Under the pieces are notes generated by a model. That model searched no databases. It saw only the letters and a list, made by a program, of their open reading frames with translations, and was not told the origin of the DNA. The translations under genes were made by a program, and so were the position numbers. A DNA stretch of 64,000 nucleotides from Dryococelus australis (Eukaryota; Arthropoda; Insecta; Phasmatodea; Phasmatidae), in assembly GCA_029891345.1 (NCBI GenBank), contig CM057009.1, forward strand, positions 286,450,966 through 286,514,965, written 5' to 3'. Of this stretch, positions 1 through 11,754 are shown piece by piece. The stretch's first letter is position 1. Every line of letters starts with the position of its first letter.

Positions 1-19
1 ACCGGGGAAAAGAAACTTA

Positions 20-913
20 CACTTGTCCCGTAATACTACGTTCTGGAAATCATCACCACCCACCATGAAGCACTACTAGGAGTGGCCATTTCGGGCAATT
101 TCAGACCCTCGAAAAAATCAGAAATGCCTATTACTGGGACAGCATGAACAAGGATGTAAAATAGTATATTAAAAACTGTCCCTTTATGCCAGTGCATCAA
201 AGCTGCAAATCAGAAACTGATTGGACAAATTACCCCTATAGCACCCCCTTCCTCTCTTCACCATTCGTGGGGTTTGGATGCTAAAGGACCCTTGCAAACC
301 TCAGCTTCCAGAAATAAATTCGTTTTAATTATCATGTAATTTTTCATTTGATATGCGGTGGCCCATCCCGTAAAATCAATCGACCCAATCACATGAGCGA
401 ACTTTATAGATGATGTAATTTTACAATTTGGTTGTCCCAAATCTATCCTCACTGACAGGGGAACATCCTTCAAAAACGAAATGATAGAACTATTAAGGAA
501 GTTACTGATAAAAAAGCTAAAGACGACTGCCTATAACCTGGCATGCAATGGTATAACCGAGCAGGTCAATAAAATTTTATCACAGCATTTGACATCTTGT
601 GCCAGTGAGGACCCCGCCCACTGGGATGATTATGTTTCTTTCATTTTATTCAATTACAACACCACTGTCAACAGAAATACAAAGTTCACTCCCTTCTATT
701 TTCTTCATGGGGTTGAAGCTGTACAGCCACCACATGTGATTAGCCAAACATGTTCCCCACGAGCCGACGATTGGTGTGAGCACTTACAGCAGACACATGA
801 GCAAGCTCGTATAAAACTTATCGCTTCGCAGCAGAAGCAGAAAGATTTGTTTGATGCCAAGTATAGTCCTAACGAATTAAAAATTGGCAATTCGTTTGGA
901 TTAAAAATCATGT
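20..913 (+). pseudogene. Gypsy/errantivirus-like integrase remnant (pol 3' end)
   Basis: Integrase joins retroelement cDNA to host DNA. In one reading frame the three catalytic acidic residues can be followed: Asp at 277-279 (in WGLDAKG), Asp at 454-456 (in DRGTSF) and Glu at 559-561. The open part from 481 to 913 is the C-terminal half of the catalytic core and the tail, with the usual FNYN and FTPFYFLHG motifs of Gypsy integrases. The frame is broken by several stops between the first two Asp codons and is cut by the window edge. An envelope-like remnant follows on the same strand, which is the order of errantiviruses (Gypsy elements with env). The family is clear; the lineage is inferred from the env neighbour. 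Not functional as it stands. Confidence 0.8.
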
Positions 914-1070
914 GAGGCGAAAAAGCCTTTCTTTAAAATATCAGGGCCTGTACAATACTCACGACATACTTTGCCCTTCCACAATAGCGGTGGAAATAAC
1001 GAAAGTGGGGTCACAGTAAAATATATACTGTCACTACTCTTAATGTAAAACCCGCTAATATCAGGTACTA

Positions 1071-2547
1071 ATGTATACCCTTATGTTACAGGAAGAGTCA
1101 CTTAATCAGTTTCTGGAATGGGCCTTACCACATTCAATGGAGTGCTACTCGTACTGGGAATTTCCGTCAGTGCAGCAGCAGAACAGCTTTATAAGACACG
1201 CCACAGTGTCTAGTTCGGGGAGTGGATGCTGCAGCTACAGTAAGAGGAGACCATCCCACTTTCATTCGCACTGCAGTTGCAACAGCCCAGGATGCCAACC
1301 AACATAGAAGAATGGTTCCACAGCACCTGTGCCATCAGAAATTCTACAGTCTACAGGAATGCAGAACAATTACGTCAAATTTTAGCGAAACATCTGTAAA
1401 CATTGTTGAACAGTTCATGTCTGAAGTTCCAATTCCCAAAAGAAATAAAAGATACCTCACTTTCCTTGGCGATGTCGCAACATGGTGTTGTGATGTCTTA
1501 ACCACTTGTAATTTAAAAGCATTACTATCAAATGAGGAGATTCTGGCCTTGCAGCTTAATGAAATTCAGTCTAATGTATGATTCTCAGTAAGTAATCTCA
1601 ATCTCACCAGTCACAGTATGTCTCAAATTCAGAATCAAGTAGAGATCAAAATTAATTCTATTTCACATAATTTTCAGTAATTGGCAGGTAATTTTAACAA
1701 ACAACAGCATGAAGTAGAGATGTCACAGATTCAAAGCCAACTGATGATAAGTATAGTCTTAGAATTACTTAACAACATTATTAACGAAATACGACTAAAT
1801 ACGTATTTGCACATTTGCCAAAACAATCTTTCACCATTGCAAGCAGTACCACGTTCGACTAAAACCAAAGCACTATTAAAGCTAGAAAACAAAATGTATC
1901 AATTTGACCTGAGTATTCCTGTTCGAAATATAATTATGTTATAATCTGTTCCTATAGCAGAATGCACATTCTCCCCATCCCAAATAATGATTAAGTTGCA
2001 TGTTCCTCTTCAAAGTATTAAGTATAGGTGGCAGTTTTTTCACACCACAGAAGACCCATAATTAATCAAGAATGAAACTTGTACTATTGACTTGCCAAGC
2101 CAAATAATTGCACTTGATATGAAAACCCAGGTAACCAGGTTAGTAGTTGATGGACCATACCAGGCAGAGAGTAATCAAGTCAGCTGCCTAAAAGCAGCAA
2201 TTAAATTGCATAGTGTCAACCAGTTGTTTACATTCTGTAAATTTACTTGTGTCCAGGGCAACAAATTACAAGTTGTGGAAATTCAGCCTCATCATTATAT
2301 TATCCCTAATGTGCCAGGCACATTAGCTCTAAGATGTAGTAATAAGATGCTCAGTCAAGCCATTCCAAGTACCGCCATTGGGTCAGTTGAATTAAAGGTG
2401 CCATGTGGGTGCGAAGTAACAGTAAGCAAGGTAACTATAATCAAGGCTACACAGGCTTGTTATATTAAAAGTCCAGTAGCAGTAATGGCTCATACAATTC
2501 TACCAATTCACTGGCTTACAAGTAATCTTTCTAAGCCACTCAATTAA
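1071..2547 (+). pseudogene. Envelope (F-like) glycoprotein remnant of an errantivirus-type element
   Basis: Three open segments lie in order downstream of the integrase: about 1222-1581, 1681-1944 and 2092-2547, separated by stops and frameshifts. The first holds a basic furin-type motif RNKR (1441-1452) followed at once by a hydrophobic stretch, the arrangement of the cleavage site and fusion peptide in insect retrovirus/baculovirus F-type envelope proteins. The last is cysteine-containing and carries a PCGCEV motif like the membrane-proximal ectodomain of such proteins. Position right after pol on the same strand supports env. Homology is inferred from motif order only, and the gene is clearly inactivated. 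Confidence 0.6.
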
Positions 2548-3350
2548 CGGTAAATGAAGGGATTTCATTTGTCTTAACTAACGAGATGCATAATAATAAT
2601 TGGAAGATATTACATGCCACACTACCAGCGGTAGAATATGTGTCAAACCAGGTCAATAGCTTTCAAAAGCCAGTCCATTCAATAATGTCTCAAGAGCATT
2701 TAAATTATTTCCACTTGTCGACAATTATGGCTCTCATCATATAATTAGCCTTGCTATATTATAAACTAGTGAAAATTTATATCTTAGTAGAAGAGGCACT
2801 GTAATAGGGCTTAAGCTGAAGCATAAACGGACATAGGGATATGGGTAAATAGTAGCAATTAGAGTTTATTTCAGAAGGTAATGATTAGTCGCTGACGTTA
2901 AATAAGACATTACCATGAATAAATGCAGTGTCCACTTTGTTTTATGTAGCTTTTTTTATGGGTGCACAATAATCTTAACTTGTAAATGTGTTCCATATGG
3001 CGCGATAGGTGATGCGTATTCCTTTGTCAAGTATAGAGTTTGTAAGCCTGAAACTTTGCACGAACTCACAGCGAATTCTCCTACCATGCAACTTGAATGC
3101 TAAATGACAAACGCGAGCGGGTAAGCAAAGTGCAAAATTATTGCGATAGAGTGAGGTAGCGGACAGTCTTGCAAACTGTGTTTCTATAAACGAGCTCTAG
3201 AGAGCAGGATAGGCGGGATTATCCTGTACAGCGAAAACGCCATTGACATTAGTTTAAATATTCATAATTTTATTTCGGGGCCCCGTGTAAATACGTAAAT
3301 AAGTATAATTATTTTAGATTGGCAAACAGGCCATTAAATGTAAAGGAAAG
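2548..3350. other. Probable 3' noncoding/LTR region of the 5' Gypsy element
   Basis: No gene. A purine-rich tract AGAAGAGG near 2790 is followed by a TG, and an AATAAA lies near 2918, as expected of a polypurine tract and LTR, but no second LTR copy is in the window to fix the ends. Confidence 0.25.
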
Positions 3351-4160
3351 TTACAATGGACTTTTATATCGCATACATATATTGTAACATTTTATTGTCC
3401 TCAGTAATAAGACTGGAATTTTTGTATATCTACGTAGATAACAATGAACTACTATTACAATACCACCAAACCATGTTTTTACGTTAATTTTGGATTTTGA
3501 TAGGTAAAATCACACTTCACATAGCAATTTTTAGCTTCATTTATCATAAATCTTCTAGCGCTATGGCGGATTTCTAACCCATAATTGGTGCACCAAAATT
3601 TCCTACCTTTCCTATTCTAAGCAGTCGGCACTGGTGACATTAACTTGTTTTACTAATTTAATTATAATTGTGTTTAATCAACTTAACTTACAGAGCCGAT
3701 TGCACATCCCTCCTAGTTCCATGGTTAACAGGAAACCATAGCGGCTGTAATTTAATTCGTCCCAGCACAATAAGACTGTATTTTCAATTATATGATTTTA
3801 ATTTAGTGTTTAAAAACTTACTTATAATTGCAATTTTCTATATCGAACCGAAGGCTCAAATGATTAATTGTTTTTTAACAAATTTTTGCCTTTAACAACC
3901 ACATTGTATTAATAAGAAGTTGTATAATAATTTTACTTTCATACCAAGTATTATGCAAACCAATCACATAAAATTGCATGTACTACTTAATAACTATGAA
4001 TAGTAACTTTTTAGTAGCCTTAAGCAATCATAGTAATAACGACTCACTTCACTCTATTGTATTTAATGCTACTAAAATATTATATTTACGTCACCGGCAT
4101 GCCTTTTTAAAAATTGAATCGACTTGTATATTAAGTATTTTGAGATTTGAGATTACAAAG
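3351..4160. other. AT-rich stretch without a recognisable gene
   Basis: Short ORFs here have many rare start contexts and no recognisable motif. I see nothing to annotate beyond general AT richness. Confidence 0.5.
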
Positions 4161-4161
4161 T

Positions 4162-4176
4162 GCGTGTGTGTGTGTG

Positions 4177-4225
<49 letters not shown>

Positions 4226-4228
4226 GTG

Positions 4229-4289
<61 letters not shown>

Positions 4290-4290
4290 C
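4162..4290. repeat. Compound TG/TA microsatellite
   Basis: Runs of TG, then a long TA tract, then CA, then TA again. The block is close to a self-complementary palindrome: TG..TA on the left mirrors CA..TA on the right. The ORF across it is an artefact of the repeat. Confidence 0.95.
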
Positions 4291-4439
4291 AAAGTTTATC
4301 TGCAAGTTTTTAATGTAAGTTGCTCTCAAAATTCAAATTACTCGGATGCACTGACGTCAATCTAACAGCCATACTTTTAACGCTATCTCTAGTCTCATGC
4401 AACTGCCCGCGCCTTAGGGACCTACAAAGTAAGTGCGCG

Positions 4440-5240
4440 GAAAGACACTAGTTAGTGATACCCTGTAGGCTTCCGCGAGGAAAAGAGACCCCTTCCGGCG
4501 GCTCTCTGCAATTTGGTGCCAGGAGCACTTGGCCTACTCCTTTCGCTGCGACGCTGCCATACTATCATCGCAGCCCGGCATCATTCGTACTTTTCCCTCC
4601 ATCGGCCGGCCTCTGTTCTCTCATGCGAGGAAGCATGAGTCTTGCGAAGATGGGGGGGGGGGGGCATAATGTGATCACCAGCAGCTGGGGTTGGCAGAAA
4701 CCATGCTAGAGCGCGGAGTTTCGCGACCTCGCCAGGCCAGCCTAGCTGTTATGGAAACAACGCTCGGGGGAGAAGGGTATCCAGGCCGGAGCCATGACTA
4801 TAAAAGAGTGGAACAATGGCGGCTCTCGGTTATCTTTCATCGAGCCGCCCGAGCGACACCTGCGAGAAAGGACCACCAGGCCAGTGGTCCCGGATCGATG
4901 CCCGCCTGCAGCCGCCGTAGATTGGGTCTTCCCGTAGGCGACTGCACTTCTAATCAGGATAAACATAACTCCCGTTAGGAGGCTGAAGGTTGCTGAGACT
5001 TAAGGATAGGCGATGGTGTATTTATACACCTCCAGAGTCAGAGCACTGATTTAAGCTTTAAGCTAGCTTCTCTAGCCCTTGCCACGTTGATCTTGAGTGT
5101 ATGCATTTAGTATTAATGAGTAACGCCTTTGGCTAGATTTGTATTAGTAATTGTTTGAATAAATGTAGAATTTTATACATTTGGGTGCTTACCTCTGCTC
5201 TATCATTCCCCCCTCCCCCCTGAAGAGTGCATAACCTGCT
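4440..5240 (+). mobile_element. Candidate solo LTR
   Basis: An island that is GC-richer than both flanks, with no long credible coding frame. It has a good TATA box (TATAAAAG, 4799-4806), a G/C-rich upstream part with a G run near 4650-4662, and a poly(A) signal AATAAA at 5158-5163 followed by a T/C-rich end. Promoter plus poly(A) signal within about 800 bp and no gene is the layout of a solo LTR, possibly BEL/Pao or Gypsy. Exact ends and target duplications were not resolved. It could instead be a small host promoter. Confidence 0.4.
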
Positions 5241-6170
5241 CATTTCAAGACAGTTTATGGCTTGGTGTAAACTGAGAAGTAAAAATGTAGTGGAAGATAA
5301 CGATTACTATATGTTCATAGACATTGTCTTTATTTATTCAGTAGTGGTATACGTTCCTCATACTGCTTTCAATATATTTTACAGAAAAATGTATATATTA
5401 GAAATCATATCATATATTTACATTTTAGACCAATTATGCAAAATTACCTGCTCTAAATAATAGTGAGTTTGTAAAATGTAATGTAATGCAAATAATATTG
5501 CAATGAATATTGAAAAAAAAGGAAAATAGGAGATTATAATAGTATTAACCAATTTTAAGAAATGTGTTTTCCATTACACACTAGTAGTCAAATACCGAGA
5601 CTATGGATTAGGTAAGGGGGTGGTTAGTTTTGTCATGAGATGACTAAATAGCCAATGAAATACAGCGTGAAGCCTTGCCTACTGAATAACCAAACGAAAA
5701 ACATTGGCGGGAGTAGTAAGATTATGGGGAGTAAGAGCCACCGGCGCCTGGCCTAGGACTGCAGGATACGGCCATCGCCATATTGTAATTCCCCTCTTTT
5801 CAGTTGAAAATATCCCCTTTCCCTCAAAATCGACTTAATTTTCCTAAAAATTTCCCTTCTCCCCTAAATACATTCATGTGTTTCCCAGGCAGATCAGTGA
5901 TTCTGAGCCAGACAGGAGACAGGGGTAACAGTGACTCAAAGCCAGGAAAGCAAAACTGAGGACTCAGGACCTTTGCACTTTGACCTTGACATTTGATTTT
6001 TTAAGCCATTTTTTTAATCCGAAAAAAATTTAAAAATTTCTAAAAATAATATTACAATTATTAAAAAATTAAAAAATTACCTTTACTGAGGTGCCTCTCA
6101 CCACTCTCACCCAACAAATTATTCGGCAGGCCTCCATCCCTCTCGCCCCCGCTGCCAATATCCAGTCAGT
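5241..6170. other. No recognisable gene
   Basis: AT-rich noncoding sequence. The right part (from about 5940) begins to show the CCTTGACC-type words of the repeat that follows. Confidence 0.5.
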
Positions 6171-6179
6171 AAGCATATT

Positions 6180-6620
6180 ACATTACTGACTACCACCACT
6201 ACATTGGATGCATTTCACCTTGACCTTGCAACCTTGAATGACCTTGCCAACCAAAACTCGAGGAAAAATACATATTAGTCAAGAAGCATATAATGTTACA
6301 GACTACTACCCCCATATTGGAAGCCAGTTACCTTAACCTTGGCTCCATAACCTTGAATGAGTGTGAAAACATTAACTCGAGAAAAATTCATAAAACTCAG
6401 CAAGCATTGAAATTACAGGCTACTATAACTATATTGGATGAAGGTAACCTTAATCTTGAACCCATGACCTTAAAGGAGCTTGAAAACCAAAACTAAAAAA
6501 AAATCCATAAAAGTCAACAAGCATACTACATTATTGACTACTGCTATATTGGGTGCATGTGACGTTGACATTAACCCCATGACCTTGAATAACCTTGGAT
6601 CCAAATATTACAAAAATGTT
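6180..6620. repeat. About 100-bp tandem subrepeats of the fold-back family
   Basis: Roughly four degenerate units share the pattern ATATTGGATG..CCTTGACC..ATGACCTTGAATG..CTTGAAAAC..CTCGAG..CATAAAA..CAACAAGCAT..ACTACT. The same units occur at 38539-38760 and, inverted, at 41930-42400 at the ends of the large inverted repeat. This locus is therefore an end fragment of another family member. Confidence 0.75.
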
Positions 6621-8050
6621 CCTAAAAATTCCAAAATGTATATAACTTTATAGAAAGTGTATTATATAAGATTATTAAAATTGTGTTATTAAATAATTTT
6701 ATAAAACTTATAAAAAAAAAAAAACTTAAAATTCCCGAGGTTCCCACAGAACAACTAATTAATCACATTCGTTGGACTCCCAGCAGACGACTGTCGATAA
6801 ATTGCATTTTGCTGTTTAGTCAGTGGGCCTTTATCATCTCATCAACATTCCCCTCATCTAAACTCATTCTGTTGTATGCCATCATCTCGGGTTTTTGTTT
6901 GTCATTTGTTTATAAATTACTGGTCGTTGATTCACCCACGAAGCGGCACACAATTTTGTTTATGTTTTTAAAGTATAGGTTGGGCTGCCCGCACTATCTG
7001 TTGGATTGTATTTTTCAACACATAGGTGGTCTCGATTATACTGTCTGCTATCGGCTTGTACAGAATGGTGAAATTGACCATTCCTGCAAAGTATGCCAAC
7101 TGTCATATTTAATAGTTGTTGGTTTTATTCTTAAATGCGATTATTTATATTAAAAATAATTTTTATTAAAAATTTTTATATAAGGCAGAGTTTTTTTTAT
7201 GAAAAAAGTAATATGCGACATATTTAATATATATTTTATGTTTACAAAATTGTGCATACATACAAACATTTTGTGTGATGATTTTTTCGAAGCCAAAAAG
7301 AGGACATCCCATTATTTGTTAGAGGTTGATATGAACTTGTTCTCAGCTGCAGATGATTTGTCGAATAAAGTGTCCAGCCCAATCCCTTCATCATTATTTT
7401 TTCCTTTGCAATGTACCATTTCTATATTATCATCTACACTCTTTTCGATGTCATATACATTACACATGGATACTTTCTGGGTCTTGAATGCCATTCTGCA
7501 ATTTTCATCGTGGCTCAGTTCCGGTTTCTTGTAGATACATTCGAGCAATATATTGTATTTTAGATATCCCTGTTTTTCAATTACTTCTGTAAGTTAGTTT
7601 ATTAAATTTTGGTTCATACTTGACAGGAACGAGCAAACATAATTCAACGAAGCTGTCAGATTCGAAGCAATGTAAACTTTCAGTATGAAGATTGCTTCAA
7701 AAATCCATTAGCATTAGGATTGCCTAGAACATGGACAGATTTTCGTGCATGTTGTTTACACTGTTTGAAAAGATTGTTATATGACTCATAACAAAGTTTT
7801 CTCTGATGGTTATGCATTTAAAGTCGCACATTGTCTGGAACACATTTTAATGAATAACACATTTACTTATGACCACACTTGTGATAGCTAAGAATCAAAT
7901 AAGGCCATTCAGTCTTTCATGTGTATTTACCGCTCTTCTCGTGCCTATGCATATTGCTACGTTTACTGTATGTCTCTCCACAGTAGCGACACGATCGAGC
8001 CGATATCGACATCGAATTGTCCATACCGTCCACATGCACATCCTCACTTA
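6621..8050. other. Unassigned region with open but unrecognised frames
   Basis: The plus-strand frame 6683-7153 (156 codons) and the opposed frames at 7199-7548 are open, but I recognise no domain, and the 6683 frame starts in an A run. GC is somewhat higher than the flanks near 6740-7110, which may mean an old transposon fragment. No function can be supported. Confidence 0.3.
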
Positions 8051-8100
8051 CCGATGATAGCACAATTGCAACATTACTTTGCAAGGTAGCAATGACATGT

Positions 8101-8550
8101 CTACACCGTCATTGGCACACCAGTATTTGAAGTCCATGACACGTTTGTGGTGGTGTTAATAATTTTTTTTGATGGTGTAGGAACAAGTCCTGCACATATT
8201 TGGGAATGTCTGTAAAGATTGTCACTATAAGCCAACAGATGGAGGCACATCTTACACATATATGCCATGAGGAGCAGGTTCATCTTACATTGATGCTTTT
8301 CATGTCGTCTGACAGTGCTGCTATTTGCAAAGGCTTCATTCCAGTACATGCATCTAAGTGTCGACACTGTTGGCTTGGGTCGCGACGCCGATGGAGCTGC
8401 TGCAGGTGACCCACCCAAAGAAGTCGATGGCGCTGTTGACGTCATGCCTGAAGTAATCGATGGCTGCACTGCAATAGGTGACCCACGCGAAGAAGTCGAT
8501 GATGCTGTCGGCACGATGCCTGAAAAAGTCGATTGCCTTGGTGGTATCAC
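8101..8550 (-). CDS. C2HC zinc-finger protein fragment with Ser/Pro/Thr repeats
   Basis: 149 open codons. The N-terminal half is a low-complexity repeat (units like STSxGGSPxAxxPS), encoded by an imperfect tandem repeat of about 66 bp at 8400-8540. Two fingers follow: a degenerate first one in which the second Cys is Trp (C-x2-W-x12-H-x4-C), and an intact second one, C-x2-C-x12-H-x4-C, beginning CKMCLHLL. Spacing matches the single finger at 52.3 kb, so they look like one family of element-borne DNA- or RNA-binding proteins. Fold-back family sequence lies just to the right. The opposite frame (8315-8578) is the shadow. No poly(A) signal or start context confirms activity. Confidence 0.55.
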   Translation of the reverse strand: MIPPRQSTFSGIVPTASSTSSRGSPIAVQPSITSGMTSTAPSTSLGGSPAAAPSASRPKPTVSTLRCMYWNEAFANSSTVRRHEKHQCKMNLLLMAYMCKMCLHLLAYSDNLYRHSQICAGLVPTPSKKIINTTTNVSWTSNTGVPMTV

Positions 8551-8629
8551 TCCCGAAAAAGTTGTGGCACTGCAGTAGCTACAATTAGCTCTGGAGTACC
8601 CGAAGACATCGCAGATGCAGAATAAGACT

Positions 8630-8825
8630 TAGATGCTAAGCTGCAGAAGATAGCTGAGAAAATCCAACTTTCATGGCAGCTGCTGTCAAACTAAATCTCT
8701 CAACTGACCTCCATACTGCTTATAATATACAAGTGTGCAAGCCCTATGAGATCATATTGACTTTGAACCATTCGTTTTATGTTATTAATAATGTACGTTG
8801 TGTGGATACCAACCAGTAAGTTGCC
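8630..8825. repeat. Left-arm-like fragment of the fold-back element
   Basis: The run from GCTGAGAAAATCCAACTTTC to the TTGAACCA words near 8770 matches 38730-38860 in the same orientation and 41760-41880 inverted. It is cut off at about 8830 by the transposase copies. Confidence 0.7.
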
Positions 8826-8849
8826 AGCATAGAAATGCTATTCGATTGT

Positions 8850-9240
8850 TTTTAATTGTTACCTCGGCATCTTGAAAGTTTTGTTGTTAGTTCCTCCAAA
8901 CTGTGGCATTCTGGGAAGTAAATAAGCTCTTTGTAATATCCCCGCACAAATAAATTAATCGGGTTCAGGTCGGGGGACCTTGTAGGCCAGGCTATGGGTC
9001 CACCATGACCAATCCATTTACCTGGGAATGTAGAGCTGGGCCTCAGACCGAGCGGTTCCCTGACCACCGAATAATTCTTACAGTTCAAGATGCCTATATG
9101 GAAAGTCGCGTAATAGGGACTAGATCTGGTCGTACACCCGCTACGAAGGATCCAGATGTGGAGGATTCGGTTGTCGAAGAAACAGAGAGAGACCCATCGA
9201 CAAGTGTCTGAATGATGTGTAGCCATAACAGCATTTTAAA
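8850..9240 (-). pseudogene. Tc1/mariner-superfamily transposase, C-terminal fragment
   Basis: The frame carries WIGHGGPIAWPTRSPDLNP followed by GYYKELIYFPECHSLEEL, the conserved end of a DDE transposase of the IS630/Tc1/mariner superfamily widespread in arthropods. The RSPDLNP motif follows the second catalytic Asp in such proteins. It opposes a second copy of the same transposase that starts at about 9205 on the plus strand, so the two are head to head. Short and interrupted, hence inactive. Confidence 0.75.
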
Positions 9241-10010
9241 CCAGAGGTACAATGCACACACCAAGCAGTTGGATATCATCTGTGCCATGTCAGGCATGTC
9301 CAAAAGTTGCAACCAGAAGATTATGGTAGAAGAGAGCAGTTTTGTCAAGAAATGTTACGAAGACAAGAGGACGAGATGTTTTTCGGACAAAGTTTGTGGA
9401 CGGACGAATCCCATTTTAATCACAATGGAGTCTTTAATGTCCATAACTGTCATTTATGCAATATCGAAAACCCACACTTGACCAGACAATTCGATTTCCA
9501 ATAACAGTTTAGTGCTAATCTGCAGTGTGGCATATTAAACAGCCAGCTAATCGGCCCATTCCAACTACCAGATCTCTTGAACTGAGAACCCTATTTTGCG
9601 AGTTAAAACTAACGATCAGCCTGGACTGCTAGACGAAGTTAATACTAAAAAGATGACATTTCAAAATGATGGTGCACGGTGTCACTACATTTTGTACATA
9701 AGGAATTTTCTTACCTGAAGATTCACAGGAAAATAGATTGGTCATGGTAGACCCATAGCCTGACCTTCAATGTCCCCTGACCTGAAACCGATGTATTTCT
9801 TTGTTTGGGGATATTACAAAGAGCTTGTTTACTACCCAGGATGCCACCATTTGGAAGGACTAAGAAGAAAACTGCAAGTCACTGAAGTAACCATAAAAAA
9901 ATAATAGAATGGTGTTTCGATGCTTGCAAGAGAATTTCTCCCAGCGATACCGCATTTGTATTGAACAATTGTTCGTAATGTATTCTAATAAACACATTTT
10001 TAATTCGCTG
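9205..10010 (+). pseudogene. Tc1/mariner-superfamily transposase, decayed
   Basis: Plus-strand frames hold LWTDESHFNHNGVFNVHNCH (first catalytic Asp codon 9403-9405), then QNDGA and a C-terminal WGYYKELVYYPGCHHL segment near 9810-9850, in different frames. This is the same family as the minus-strand fragment to its left; the shared C-terminal ends are similar when one is inverted. Multiple stops and frameshifts make it a pseudogene. Terminal repeats were not resolved. Confidence 0.75.
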
Positions 10011-10780
10011 TAATTGGTTTTTATCACATTTTTACTTACTCATAAGTTATAATTTTGCACGCACTGCATTAGAATCACATTCTTAGGGTGAAGCCATAGC
10101 AGTAACGTAACAAAATTTGCAGGGTACATAGCTGATAAAACAGGGAAATTGTTGAAGTAGGTTAGGAACATGCTTGATGTGAACATTTATTTAAACGTCA
10201 CCAAATATTATGGACAAACTGTGCTTTCCAATATGTTCTGTTTTTAGATATTTTTCTCGGCGCCATGCTTAGATAGATGAACGTAAATGTTGTTGCATCG
10301 TATTGGCCATTCAATCAGCTAATCCAAAACAAATTTTGAAGCATCGAATAAATTTAGTCATGTCAGACTACCAATATTATCGTGGAACTGCGAGTAAGAC
10401 ACAAAACATAGAAAAAATTCAAACCCTAAACTATCAACAATCGCTTAGTATACATAGAGGTGTTTCAGATAGTTCTCGGTGTTCTCTACCTCCTTGCTTC
10501 GACTTGACACTACTTCCTGGGAGAACCTGTATATAAACTTATTTAAATATTTAATCAGTGAGATTTAAACATATTTCCAACCTTACATTTTGTCTATTTC
10601 TTTGATCACATTGCCAAGCAGTTACATCTTCAAAAGTTTCTTCGAGACAAGTTCTTTGCTCAGCTTGAATTCATCATCAGAAAATGACACCTAAACAAAT
10701 CCTCCTTCTCCACAAATGACCCCTAAATTACTCCTCCTGCTCCACAATGACCCCTTAAAACCCCTCACACTCTTAAAATG
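10011..10780. other. No recognisable gene
   Basis: The frame 10303-10536 has no motif I recognise. Near 10680-10780 there is an imperfect repeat of the phrase ATGACCCCTAAA..CTCCTCCT. Confidence 0.4.
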
Positions 10781-10789
10781 ACAACTAAT

Positions 10790-11110
10790 TACATCTAAAT
10801 AACCTTGATTGCAGTACATGAACTGCTGATTGCTGTGCGTTCGGTGCTGATTGCAGTGTTACAGTACTGATTGTGTGCTGGTGCATGCAGTGCTGATTAG
10901 GGTGCTGATTGATGGAAAGATTGCGAAATTAATGGAAATATTGATTGAAAGGTTACTTCTACGGACTGACTCCTGCATGCGATGTCTTAAAGCCTGCCTG
11001 CAGTTGGCCAACTGAATTTACATGGCAACTCGGTGATTGGCTAGTCGAGGCCACACAATATTTAAAAGGCACAGTATTAAAATTAATGTAAATAAACATG
11101 TTGTATAAAG
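10790..11110. repeat. Right-arm-like fragment of the fold-back element with GTGCTGATTGCAG repeats
   Basis: Imperfect repeats of GTGCTGATTGCAGT lead into a segment (GACTGACTCCTGCATGCGATG..) that matches 41640-41760 in orientation. Together with 8630-8825 this makes a second, disrupted inverted-repeat locus. Confidence 0.65.
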
Positions 11111-11754
11111 TGCCATTATACTGTATGTACAAATGGAAGCTTTTGTTCTCATTTCGCGGATATTTTGATAATAGATCAAATGTTCCATAAAGCAGAGATT
11201 ATAGTAAATAAATAGATGATTATGAATTGGGTAATTATGGTTGTTATGAATATCATAATACTGAAAAAATGCATTTATAATAGTTTCAATATTTAGACTT
11301 TGATTATATTTTTTAAAGAATTTTAATAAAAATAAAAATATTACATTTAAATAATTATTTGATAAAACAAATTCAATTGATAAATATATAAATACCTCTA
11401 AAATTTTGCATAGGTCAATAAATAAATTTTATAAGTCCAATTTTTCATTTATGTAAAAAAATTTAAAATTCTTCAGTAAATAAATTTTTTAACAAATCAA
11501 TAATAAAAACCTTTGACTAATTAAAATAATAAAAAAAAATGGTGTTTTCAGGCACCTGTATGGTACATTACAATGGTCAAACATTGAAACATGGACATAT
11601 TGTTCAGGTTTTTTAACTCTATTTGTTGGAAAACTAACTATAACATGAGGCATATTATGCTGTAAACATTTAAATTTGTTTTTATATTAAATTCAAAATT
11701 AGTTTCTCCAGTCCGAACAGATTTTCAAAATTCTCCCAAACAATAAACATTAAA
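11111..11754. other. Very AT-rich start of the Polinton-like zone
   Basis: Base composition shifts sharply to A/T here and stays so to about 17.5 kb. No coding motif recognised in this part. Confidence 0.5.

Noticed and set aside
3978-4313. 111-codon ORF with long Tyr-Ile and Thr-His runs
   Set aside because: It is the translation of the TG/TA/CA microsatellite.
8315-8578. Plus-strand acidic repeat ORF (EVD..MPEKVD)
   Set aside because: Opposite of the zinc-finger ORF; the fingers on the minus strand decide the coding strand.
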